A DNA stretch of 11,968 bases from Butyrivibrio sp. CAG:318 (GTDB lineage Bacteria; Bacillota; Clostridia; Lachnospirales; Lachnospiraceae). Position numbers and translations under genes: made by a program. The stretch is taken from NCBI GenBank assembly GCA_000431815.1, contig FR889214.1:1-11968 (forward strand). The letters run 5' to 3'. Below the pieces are notes generated by a model that was not told the origin of the DNA, did no database searches, and saw only the letters and a program-made list of their open reading frames with translations. This document shows positions 1 through 6,532 of the stretch, piece by piece (the stretch's first letter is position 1; each line of letters starts with the position of its first letter).

Positions 1-17
1 TTATTTAAATTTCCCTC

Positions 18-701
18 CTACTCGATTGCGTTTTCATCATTAAAAAACATCATCACGAAACTTACCAGAAGCAGCGCACATGAAATCCAGATTGAACGGA
101 TGCCGATATGTGATGTGACAAAACTTCCGATTCCGGCACCTATTGCGAACACAAGGATTACGCCAAAATAAGTTCCGGCTTTGCGTAAGATAACTTTGTC
201 ATGTGTGTGGATGTATGCACACAATGCTTCGGTTCCGCTTCTCATATTGCCGATGCACATCGTGCTGGCATATGCATGTCCGTGAATTTTATGGAATGTC
301 TGGACCTGCATTGCGCATACAAATGAAACAAGAGCATTGGCTGCAATGTTGATTCCGGACGGCATGAAGCCTACACCGAACAAGATAATTATTTCAGCGA
401 TAAGAATCAGCTGACGCCAATGGATTTTCTCATACATCTTCATACGGTAGTGGATATTTTCGGCCACAAATGTTCCGAGGATAAAGGATGCTACAGGAAT
501 CAGATATTTCAGGCAGATGCCCCAGTCGCCGCTGAACATGTGTGAACTCATCAATACAATGTTACCGGTCTGGGCATTTGCAAAGACAGCATCACGGCAT
601 CTGTAGGTGTAAGCGTCCTGAAAACCTCCGGACAATACGATAAAAAGAGCAGTCCGGAACGAATCTGACATCTGGCGTCCGTTGTGTATTTTGAATGCCA
701 T
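18..701 (-). CDS. YoaK/DUF1275-family membrane protein
   Basis: Predicted integral membrane protein of about 227 residues, matching by eye the YoaK/DUF1275 family, whose biochemical function is not established. The diagnostic N-terminal segment is visible: a hydrophobic stretch with LSGGFQDAYTY (family pattern GGFxDAYTY), then NAQTGNIV (family TGN motif). Several hydrophobic helices follow (near SFILGTFVAENI, LILIAEIIILFGV, GVILVFAIGAGIGSFV and ISCALLLVSFVMMFF), giving about six membrane segments. I chose the ATG at 701 because the AAAGG at 717-713 is 11 nt upstream; the ATG at 710 and GTG at 713 sit on or against that site. It is transcribed away from the nfeD-like gene. A GGAGGG on the minus strand overlaps its stop region (18-13), which hints at another minus-strand gene beyond the left edge. 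The family call is fairly secure; the role is unknown. Confidence 0.8.
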   Translation of the reverse strand: MAFKIHNGRQMSDSFRTALFIVLSGGFQDAYTYRCRDAVFANAQTGNIVLMSSHMFSGDWGICLKYLIPVASFILGTFVAENIHYRMKMYEKIHWRQLILIAEIIILFGVGFMPSGINIAANALVSFVCAMQVQTFHKIHGHAYASTMCIGNMRSGTEALCAYIHTHDKVILRKAGTYFGVILVFAIGAGIGSFVTSHIGIRSIWISCALLLVSFVMMFFNDENAIE

Positions 702-734
702 ATTAATCATCACCTTTGTTTATTTTGCGGTTGT

Positions 735-763
735 ATTGTAATATATATTCCGATATTAGTAAA
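735..763 (-). promoter_or_regulatory. Probable sigma-A promoter for the DUF1275 gene
   Basis: On the minus strand, TTTACT (763-758, 4/6 match to TTGACA) is followed after 17 bp by TACAAT (740-735, 5/6 match to TATAAT). The -10 lies about 34 nt upstream of the chosen start. The region is very AT-rich, so chance matches are possible. Confidence 0.45.
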
Positions 764-813
764 ATATATAAATAATATGATGTTGATATAAAAATCATAT
801 GTTAATAATCTGA

Positions 814-842
814 TTGAAAAAGAGCCTGCAATATAGTACAAT
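814..842 (+). promoter_or_regulatory. Probable sigma-A promoter for the nfeD-SPFH-argF run
   Basis: TTGAAA at 814-819 and TACAAT at 837-842 are separated by 17 bp, each one mismatch from consensus. The -10 lies 48 nt before the nfeD-like start and nothing else separates them. It is divergent from the promoter at 735-763. Confidence 0.55.
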
Positions 843-890
843 AAAGGAAATCTTAGCAATTACGAATAATTGCGGACAGGAGGAGGCACA

Positions 891-1337
891 ATGGATTTTA
901 TCGTATGGATCTGGCTGGGACTGCTGGTGCTGTTTATAGTCTTTGAACTTATAACGACAAGCCTTACGACTATATGGTTTGCGGGCGGTGCGCTTGTCGC
1001 ATTTGTGATGGCTCTGGTGGAATTGCCGGTGTGGGCACAGATTGCCGCATTTTTTGTTGTGTCAATTGTGCTGCTTATTTTTACGAGACCGTTTCTTACG
1101 AAATTTCTCAAAGTGGGCGGCGAGAAGACCAATGTGGACAGTCTTATAGGACAGACTGCAAGAGTCATTGTAGATATCAATAATAATGACTCGATAGGAT
1201 ATGCTCTTGTGGGAGGACAGGAATGGACAGCAAGAGCCGAGAACGATAATGATATAATTCCTAAGGATACCCTGGTGGAAATAGTCGGGGTTTCCGGAGT
1301 TAAACTCATTGTCAGAAGAAAGGAAGAGAAAATATGA
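891..1337 (+). CDS. NfeD-like membrane protein
   Basis: Predicted 148-residue NfeD-family protein of the short type, partner of SPFH/stomatin-like proteins in bacterial membrane microdomains. The N-terminal 70 residues hold hydrophobic helices (WIWLGLLVLFIVFELITT, then VAFVMALVEL and IAAFFVVSIVLLIF). The C-terminal part (about 80-145) is the soluble OB-fold region with the expected SLIGQTARV and VEIVGVSGVKLIV segments. The ATG at 891 is chosen over an upstream in-frame TTG (870) because AGGAGG (881-886) lies just before it and the TTG has no such site. The stop codon overlaps the start of the next gene as ATGA, so the two are translationally coupled, in line with the known NfeD/SPFH pairing. 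There is no protease domain, so this is not the long NfeD form. Confidence 0.88.
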   Translation: MDFIVWIWLGLLVLFIVFELITTSLTTIWFAGGALVAFVMALVELPVWAQIAAFFVVSIVLLIFTRPFLTKFLKVGGEKTNVDSLIGQTARVIVDINNNDSIGYALVGGQEWTARAENDNDIIPKDTLVEIVGVSGVKLIVRRKEEKI

Positions 1338-2290
1338 TAGTAATGGCATCAACATCCGCTTATACAGTGGGTATTGTAATCGTGGTAGTTATTGCACTTT
1401 TGATTGTAGTATCATGTATTAAAATAGTTCCGCAGGCAAGTGCGGTTATACTTGAAAGACTTGGAGCATATAAGGCTACATGGTCAGTCGGTATACATTT
1501 TAAGGCACCTTTCATTGATAAAGTTGCCAGAAAAGTGAGCCTTAAAGAGCAGGTTGTGGATTTTGCCCCGCAGCCGGTTATTACGAAGGATAATGTTACT
1601 ATGAGAATTGATACGGTTGTCTTTTTTCAGATAACGGATCCTAAGCTTTATGCCTACGGTGTTGAGAAACCGCTTATGGCAATTGAGAATCTTACGGCAA
1701 CAACACTCCGTAACATAATAGGTGAGCTTGAACTTGACCAGACACTTACATCAAGGGAGATCATTAATACCAAGATGAGAGTTTCGCTTGATCAGGCGAC
1801 TGACCCATGGGGAATCAAAGTTAACCGTGTTGAACTTAAGAATATCATTCCGCCGGCGGAAATCCAGAATGCAATGGAACGCCAGATGAAAGCCGAACGT
1901 GAACGCCGTGAAGCTGTTACAAGAGCAGAAGGTGAGAAGAAAGCCAATATTACGGTTGCGGAAGGTAAGAAACAGTCGGCGATACTCGAAGCGGAGGCTG
2001 AGAAAGAGGCTGCAATACTCCGTGCAGAAGCTAAGAAAGAAGCTACTATCCGTGAAGCAGAAGGCCAGGCAGAGGCTATCAGGGCCGTTCAGATGGCTAA
2101 TGCAGAAGGTATCAAATATATCAAAGAAGCCGGAGCCGATGAAGCTGTCATAACGCTTAAGAGCCTTGAGGCTTTTGCCAAAGCAGCGGACGGCAAGGCT
2201 ACCAAGATTATTATTCCGTCGGAAATACAAGGAATTGCAGGACTTGTCAAGTCAGTAACGGAAGTTGCCGCCGATAATAAAACAGAATGA
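1334..2290 (+). CDS. SPFH/stomatin-like (QmcA-type) protein
   Basis: 318-residue SPFH (band 7) protein, expected to be anchored in the cytoplasmic membrane and to oligomerise as a scaffold of membrane microdomains. Visible features are one N-terminal membrane helix (about 9-28, GIVIVVVIALLIVVSCIKIV), the SPFH domain (about 30-190; ERLGAYKATWSVGIHFKAPF and the FAPQPVITKDNVTM segment), and a long Ala/Glu/Lys-rich coiled coil (about 180-255) made of repeated AEGEKKA/AEAEKEA units. The tail resembles the stomatin/paraslipin end (ITLKSLEAFAKAADGKATKIIIP). The start overlaps the NfeD stop by ATGA; an in-frame ATG at 1343 is a possible alternative start. Pairing with NfeD supports the assignment. 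The exact client or lipid role cannot be read from sequence. Confidence 0.9.
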   Translation: MIVMASTSAYTVGIVIVVVIALLIVVSCIKIVPQASAVILERLGAYKATWSVGIHFKAPFIDKVARKVSLKEQVVDFAPQPVITKDNVTMRIDTVVFFQITDPKLYAYGVEKPLMAIENLTATTLRNIIGELELDQTLTSREIINTKMRVSLDQATDPWGIKVNRVELKNIIPPAEIQNAMERQMKAERERREAVTRAEGEKKANITVAEGKKQSAILEAEAEKEAAILRAEAKKEATIREAEGQAEAIRAVQMANAEGIKYIKEAGADEAVITLKSLEAFAKAADGKATKIIIPSEIQGIAGLVKSVTEVAADNKTE

Positions 2291-2313
2291 TATCAGACAG
2301 GAAGGACACGAAG

Positions 2314-3309
2314 ATGAATTTAAAGGGACGTAATTTTTTAACACTTAAGGATTTTACACCGGACGAGATATTGTATATGATAGATCTTGCCGCAGATCTG
2401 AAAGATAAGAAGAAAAAAGGTGTTGTCATGACGGATAAATATGCCGGAAAGAACATTGCGCTCATATTTGAAAAAACAAGTACGAGAACAAGATGTTCAT
2501 TTGAAGTTGCAGCGCATGATCTCGGAATGGGAACGACATATCTCGACCCGTCAGGCTCACAAATCGGTAAGAAAGAAAGCATTGCCGATACGGCGAGGGT
2601 ACTCGGAAGAATGTTTGACGGTATCGAATACAGAGGATACGGACAGGAAATCGTTGAAGAACTTGCGAAGTATGCAGGAGTCCCTGTCTGGAACGGACTG
2701 ACGAACGAATATCACCCGACACAGATGCTTGCCGATGTTCTCACGATAAGAGAGAAACTCGGAAGGATCAAAGGCGTTAATCTTACTTATATGGGCGATG
2801 CGAGATATAATATGGGCAACTCACTCATGATAGTAAGTGCCAAGCTCGGTATGAATTTTACCGCATGTACTTCAAAGGATTATTTCCCGGATGAAGCACT
2901 GGTTAATGAATGCCGTGAGATCGCTAAAGAGACCGGCGCAACAATAACCCTTACAGAGGATGTTAAGGCAGGAACAGCAGGGGCTGATGTTATTTACACG
3001 GATGTATGGGTATCGATGGGCGAGCCGGCAGAAGTATGGGCAGAAAGGATCAAGAAACTTTCTCCTTATCAGGTCAACAAAGCCGTTATGGATAATGCGG
3101 GCAGCCAGGCGATATTTATGCACTGCCTTCCGGCTTTCCATGATCTCAAGACCAAGGTCGGCAAGGACGTATATGAGCAATTCGGTATGTCGGAACTTGA
3201 GGTTACCGATGAAGTATTTGAATCGGAACAGTCGGTCGTATTTGACGAAGCAGAGAACAGAATGCACACAATTAAGGCAGTGATGGTTGCAACATTGGGT
3301 GATTTATAG
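2314..3309 (+). CDS. argF: Ornithine carbamoyltransferase
   Basis: 331-residue ornithine carbamoyltransferase, which makes citrulline from ornithine and carbamoyl phosphate in arginine synthesis. All signature motifs are present: STRTR (56-60, carbamoyl phosphate binding), HPTQ (134-137), SMGE (234-237, ornithine loop) and HCLPA (270-274) with the catalytic Cys271. The length fits the family. The ATG at 2314 is chosen because AGGAAGG (2299-2305) lies 8 nt upstream; the earlier in-frame ATG at 2287 lies upstream of that site. The gene starts 23 nt after the SPFH gene and is probably cotranscribed with it. No other arginine genes, arginine deiminase or carbamate kinase are adjacent, so I read it as the biosynthetic enzyme rather than catabolic arcB, though the two cannot be told apart reliably by motif. 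Confidence 0.95.
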   Translation: MNLKGRNFLTLKDFTPDEILYMIDLAADLKDKKKKGVVMTDKYAGKNIALIFEKTSTRTRCSFEVAAHDLGMGTTYLDPSGSQIGKKESIADTARVLGRMFDGIEYRGYGQEIVEELAKYAGVPVWNGLTNEYHPTQMLADVLTIREKLGRIKGVNLTYMGDARYNMGNSLMIVSAKLGMNFTACTSKDYFPDEALVNECREIAKETGATITLTEDVKAGTAGADVIYTDVWVSMGEPAEVWAERIKKLSPYQVNKAVMDNAGSQAIFMHCLPAFHDLKTKVGKDVYEQFGMSELEVTDEVFESEQSVVFDEAENRMHTIKAVMVATLGDL

Positions 3310-3363
3310 TATTATTACGGGGTAGACTTTTAGTTTGTAAAGAAACAGGAAGGTGTGCCCCGT

Positions 3364-3654
3364 ATGTTTGCATCAGAGAACAAATTTCAGAAAATAATAA
3401 GAACAATTCTTGATATTCTTAATGTACTTCTTGGCGTAGGCGTAGTTGTCCTTGCCGTTATGGCATTTATCAATACTGACAATAATAAATGGCTGTTCCC
3501 GATTATATTTATGATGGGTGGTGTTATGAACTTATTCACCGGAATCAAGGCTATGATGACGGACAGGAAGGTAACCGGTATCATATCTGTGGTTGCTGCG
3601 GCCGTGCTTGCCGTTATCAGTATCATGAGTTATATAGCAATCGGAGGCAGATGA
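3364..3654 (+). CDS. Small membrane protein, three predicted helices
   Basis: 96-residue protein with three hydrophobic segments (about VLLGVGVVVLAVMAFI, LFPIIFMMGGVMNLFTGI and GIISVVAAAVLAVISIMSYI) joined by short polar loops (TDNNK, MTDRKVT). It resembles small uncharacterised membrane proteins found beside birA in Lachnospiraceae, but I cannot name a family with confidence. The ATG at 3364 is chosen because AGGAAGG (3347-3353) is 10 nt upstream; the in-frame GTG at 3355 is only 1 nt from that site. It follows argF by 54 nt and precedes birA by 1 nt, so it is probably cotranscribed with birA. Function unknown. Confidence 0.75.
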   Translation: MFASENKFQKIIRTILDILNVLLGVGVVVLAVMAFINTDNNKWLFPIIFMMGGVMNLFTGIKAMMTDRKVTGIISVVAAAVLAVISIMSYIAIGGR

Positions 3655-3655
3655 T

Positions 3656-4636
3656 ATGAAAGATAAGGTTTTGGCAGTTCTTAAGAATACTGACGGGTAT
3701 GTGTCCGGACAGGAGTTATGCGAAGAACTCGGAGTGTCGAGGACGGCAGTATGGAAAGCAGTCAATGCACTTAAAGAAGCCGGATATGAGATTGAATCAG
3801 TCCGTAACAGAGGATACATGCTTAAGTCGTGCCCGGATGTGTTATTGTCCGAAGAGATTAAGAGCGTGCTTGATACTAAATGGTTTGCAAAGAAGATATT
3901 GTATTTTGATAAAATAGATTCCACCAACAGTGAAATTAAGAGACAGGCTGAACAGGGAGCATCCGAAGGAACACTTGCGATAGCGGAATACCAGAGTGCC
4001 GGACGTGGCAGACGCGGGCGAAGCTGGGATTCTCCGGCAGGAAGTGGAATATGGATGTCTTTTCTTATTAAGCCGGACATAAGACCTGAGCATGCACCTA
4101 TGATAACCTTGCTTGCCGCTATGGCGTGTGCGTCCGCGGTGCGGGAGGTTACAGGGCTTGAAGCGATGATTAAATGGCCGAATGATATCGTAATAGGCGG
4201 ACGCAAGATAACCGGTATTCTGACCGAAATGAGTACCGAAATGGAGACGATAAGTTATGTCGTGGTCGGAATAGGAATTAACGCCAATATGACGGAATTT
4301 CCGGAAGATATAAGCAGGACGGCGACATCACTTGCGATTGAATGTAAAAAACCGGTATCGAGGAGCCTTATTGTGGCTTCGTTCGGGCATTATTTTGAGC
4401 AATATTATGAGATTTTCATCAATGACCTTAATATGTCAAGCCTCAAAGATATATATGAATCCATGCTTGTCAACAAGGGAGCGGAAGTTGCGATAATCGG
4501 CAAGTCCGGTACCATAAGACGCAAGGCAGTCGGAATTAATGACGAAGGCGAACTTCTGGTGGAAGATGATGAGCATAATATTACGGCAGTCCGTGCCGGG
4601 GAAGTTTCGGTCCGCGGAATATACGGATATGTCTAG
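3656..4636 (+). CDS. birA: Bifunctional biotin-protein ligase / biotin operon repressor
   Basis: 326-residue BirA. It activates biotin to biotinyl-AMP and transfers it to the lysine of biotin carboxyl carrier proteins; with the N-terminal DNA-binding domain it can also repress biotin genes. Residues 1-60 form the winged helix-turn-helix (GYVSGQELCEELGVSRTAVW, then a wing ending NRGYML). The catalytic core shows DSTN (88-91), the GRGRRGR biotinyl-AMP loop (116-122), KWPND (173-177) and GRKITGIL with Lys184. The C-terminal SH3-like domain is about 270-326. The start at 3656 is 8 nt after GGAGG (3643-3647). The HTH makes this the regulatory class of enzyme. No biotin synthesis or transport genes are seen nearby. 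Confidence 0.95.
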   Translation: MKDKVLAVLKNTDGYVSGQELCEELGVSRTAVWKAVNALKEAGYEIESVRNRGYMLKSCPDVLLSEEIKSVLDTKWFAKKILYFDKIDSTNSEIKRQAEQGASEGTLAIAEYQSAGRGRRGRSWDSPAGSGIWMSFLIKPDIRPEHAPMITLLAAMACASAVREVTGLEAMIKWPNDIVIGGRKITGILTEMSTEMETISYVVVGIGINANMTEFPEDISRTATSLAIECKKPVSRSLIVASFGHYFEQYYEIFINDLNMSSLKDIYESMLVNKGAEVAIIGKSGTIRRKAVGINDEGELLVEDDEHNITAVRAGEVSVRGIYGYV

Positions 4637-4658
4637 AATACAGAATTTGGAGATTAAC

Positions 4659-4997
4659 ATGGATAATCAGGTATTATGCGCTGCAAGCGCCTACGATAAA
4701 AAATTTTATTTAGATGAGGCTTTTGACAGGCTTCCGGGACATATTAAGGACGAGCTTAAGATAATGGCTGTTCTTTTTACGGAAGATGTCGGAGGCATTT
4801 TTATAATGGAATTTGACGAAGACGGCACACTTATACTTAAGACGGAGGCTGACGAAGGAGATCTTCTGTATGATGAAATCGGCGCGGCACTTAAGATAAG
4901 AAGCCTGCAGCGTGACAAGGAAGAATTGTTCCGTTCGCTTGAAATGTATTACAAGGTATTTATTCTCGGAGAAAAAATACAGGAGAGTGAAACCTGA
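4659..4997 (+). CDS. Small conserved protein, DUF6145-like
   Basis: 112-residue soluble acidic protein that I recognise as resembling the DUF6145 family of Lachnospiraceae; its function is not known. Features are an N-terminal VLCAASAYDKKFY segment, a central ELKIMAVLFTEDVGGIFIMEF block and a C-terminal helix (LQRDKEELFRSLEMYYKVF). It has no membrane segment, signal peptide or metal-binding motif. The ATG at 4659 is chosen because GGAG (4649-4652) lies 6 nt upstream; a longer reading from 4539 would overlap birA and has no comparable site. The gene follows birA by 22 nt and its TGA overlaps the dusB ATG by one base (TGATG), which suggests translational coupling with dusB. Confidence 0.8.
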   Translation: MDNQVLCAASAYDKKFYLDEAFDRLPGHIKDELKIMAVLFTEDVGGIFIMEFDEDGTLILKTEADEGDLLYDEIGAALKIRSLQRDKEELFRSLEMYYKVFILGEKIQESET

Positions 4998-5965
4998 TGC
5001 GGATCGGAAATGTAATTCTCGATAACAATGTGGCACTTGCACCGATGGCAGGCGTTACGGATCTCTCATTCAGGCTGCTGTGCAAGGAGCAGGGATGCGG
5101 TTATGTTGTCAGTGAAATGGTAAGTGCCAAGGCAATTCTTTACAATAATAAGAATACGGACATACTGTTAAAGACAGTTCCCGAGGAAGCGCCGGCGGCA
5201 ATCCAACTTTTCGGCTCAGATCCGGATATAATGGCTGATATTGCGGCCGGACTTGAAGAACGTAATCTTGGTTTTGCAGTAATCGATGTGAACATGGGAT
5301 GTCCCGTTCCGAAGATAGTCAATAACAAAGAGGGCTCGGCACTTATGAAGGATCCTCTTCTTGCGGGACGCATAATAGAGAAGATGGCATCAAGGCTTAG
5401 CTGCCCGGTTACGGTTAAATTCCGCAAGGGTTTTGATGATGAACATGTAAATGCCGTAGAGTTTGCACATATTATGGAAGAAAGCGGCGCGGCAGCTGTC
5501 ACGGTGCATGCGAGAACAAGGGAACAGTATTATTCCGGAAGTGCCGACTGGGATATAATCCGTCAGGTCAAAGAACGTGTGTCGATTCCGGTTATAGGAA
5601 ACGGCGATATTTTTAAAGCGCAGGATGCAGTCGATATGATAAAAGCAACCGGCTGTGACGGAATTGCAATAGGACGCGGCGCCAAGGGCAATCCATGGAT
5701 ATTCCGTGAAGTTAATGCGGCGCTTGCCGGCAGACCGGTTCCCGCCAGACCTTCCATGGAGGAAATCAAGCAGACAATCAAACGCCAGGCTGAGTATATG
5801 CTTGAATATAAGCCGGAATATATAGTAGTTCGTGAACTTCGCAAGCATGTATCATGGTATACAACAGGACTCCATGACTGCGCTGCGTTACGTGCCGAGG
5901 TGAATATGACGGAGACGATGGACGAACTCTTTCGCCTTCTGGACAAAAGAATGATTGACAAATAG
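4997..5965 (+). CDS. dusB: tRNA-dihydrouridine synthase (DusB/NifR3 type)
   Basis: 322-residue flavoenzyme that reduces specific uridines in the tRNA D-loop to dihydrouridine using FMN and NADPH. The N-terminal TIM barrel starts with the family signature LAPMAGVTDLSFR (about 14-26). The catalytic cysteine is Cys102 in DVNMGCPVPKI. FMN-binding segments are the SCPVTVKFRKG strand, the HARTREQ segment, IPVIGNGDI, and GIAIGRGAKGNPWIF. The C-terminal helical tRNA-binding domain follows (REL.KH..WY..G pattern). The start at 4997 overlaps the preceding stop and has AGGAGAG (4981-4987) 9 nt upstream. The gene ends just before greA, and its last bases contain the -35 of a probable greA promoter. Confidence 0.95.
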   Translation: MRIGNVILDNNVALAPMAGVTDLSFRLLCKEQGCGYVVSEMVSAKAILYNNKNTDILLKTVPEEAPAAIQLFGSDPDIMADIAAGLEERNLGFAVIDVNMGCPVPKIVNNKEGSALMKDPLLAGRIIEKMASRLSCPVTVKFRKGFDDEHVNAVEFAHIMEESGAAAVTVHARTREQYYSGSADWDIIRQVKERVSIPVIGNGDIFKAQDAVDMIKATGCDGIAIGRGAKGNPWIFREVNAALAGRPVPARPSMEEIKQTIKRQAEYMLEYKPEYIVVRELRKHVSWYTTGLHDCAALRAEVNMTETMDELFRLLDKRMIDK

Positions 5966-5984
5966 TCAGATACTATTTTATTAT
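5955..5984 (+). promoter_or_regulatory. Probable greA-lysS promoter overlapping the dusB end
   Basis: A perfect TTGACA (5955-5960) at the end of dusB is followed after 18 bp by TATTAT (5979-5984). The spacer contains a small AT-rich inverted repeat, AATAGT (5961-5966) and ACTATT (5972-5977). That repeat could be a weak terminator for the upstream operon or only an AT-rich coincidence. The promoter lies about 44 nt before greA. Confidence 0.5.
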
Positions 5985-6027
5985 ATAAGGTAGACAAATT
6001 TTAAGCACAAGGAAAGGTGTATGTGAA

Positions 6028-6510
6028 ATGGCTGAGAAGAAGAATCTTATGACCTATGAAGGTCTTAAAAAGCTTGAGAACGAACTTCAGGAGTTGAAGG
6101 TAGTTAAGCGTAAAGAAGTTGCACAGAAGATTAAGGAAGCAAGAGAGCAGGGAGACTTATCGGAGAACGCCGAGTATGATGCTGCCAAAGACGAGCAGAG
6201 AGATATCGAGGCAAGAATCGAGGAAATCGAGAAAATCCTTAAGAATGCTGAAGTTGCAGATGATGACAGCACTAAGAAGGGTCTTATCAATCTCGGATGT
6301 ACGGTTAAGCTTCTCGATACAGAATATGATGAGGAACTTGAGTTCATGCTTGTAGGTTCAACAGAAGCAAAGAGCCTTGAGAACAAGATATCCAATGAGT
6401 CACCGCTTGGCAAAGCCATGATAGGCAAGAAGGCAGGAGATGATATCGAGGTAGAGACTCCTTCAGGCGGAATTGTTAAGTATAAAGTATTAAACGTCAG
6501 CAGAAACTAA
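6028..6510 (+). CDS. greA: Transcription elongation factor GreA
   Basis: 160-residue GreA, which enters the RNA polymerase secondary channel and stimulates cleavage of backtracked transcripts. The N-terminal coiled coil (about 5-75) has the expected MTYEGLKKLENEL start, the EAREQGDLSENAEYDAAKDE tip with acidic residues, and IEARIEEIEKIL. The C-terminal FKBP-like domain (about 80-158) has the typical SPLGKAMIGKKAGDDIEVETP segment. The start at 6028 follows AGGAAAGG (6010-6017) by 10 nt; an ATG at 6021 is out of frame. It lies 22 nt upstream of the preferred lysS start and is probably cotranscribed with lysS. Confidence 0.96.
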   Translation: MAEKKNLMTYEGLKKLENELQELKVVKRKEVAQKIKEAREQGDLSENAEYDAAKDEQRDIEARIEEIEKILKNAEVADDDSTKKGLINLGCTVKLLDTEYDEELEFMLVGSTEAKSLENKISNESPLGKAMIGKKAGDDIEVETPSGGIVKYKVLNVSRN

Positions 6511-6532
6511 AGCACGAAAGGTTGTGAATAAA

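Noticed and set aside
860..1309. Long minus-strand frame opposite the NfeD-like gene
   Set aside because: Ser/Thr-rich shadow of a well-supported plus-strand gene, with no ribosome binding site or family resemblance.
1899..2153. Plus-strand frame rich in Arg and Lys inside the SPFH gene
   Set aside because: A frame-shifted reading of the repetitive coiled-coil codons.
3317..3363. Inverted repeat ACGGGG (3317-3322) and CCCCGT (3358-3363) around the ribosome binding site of the small membrane protein gene
   Set aside because: A 6-bp stem with a 35-nt loop that leaves the ribosome binding site unpaired; too weak to call a riboswitch or attenuator.
6511..6532. T-box or other leader control ahead of lysS
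   Set aside because: The gap to greA is 22 nt, too short for any such leader, and no T-box sequence is seen ahead of greA either.
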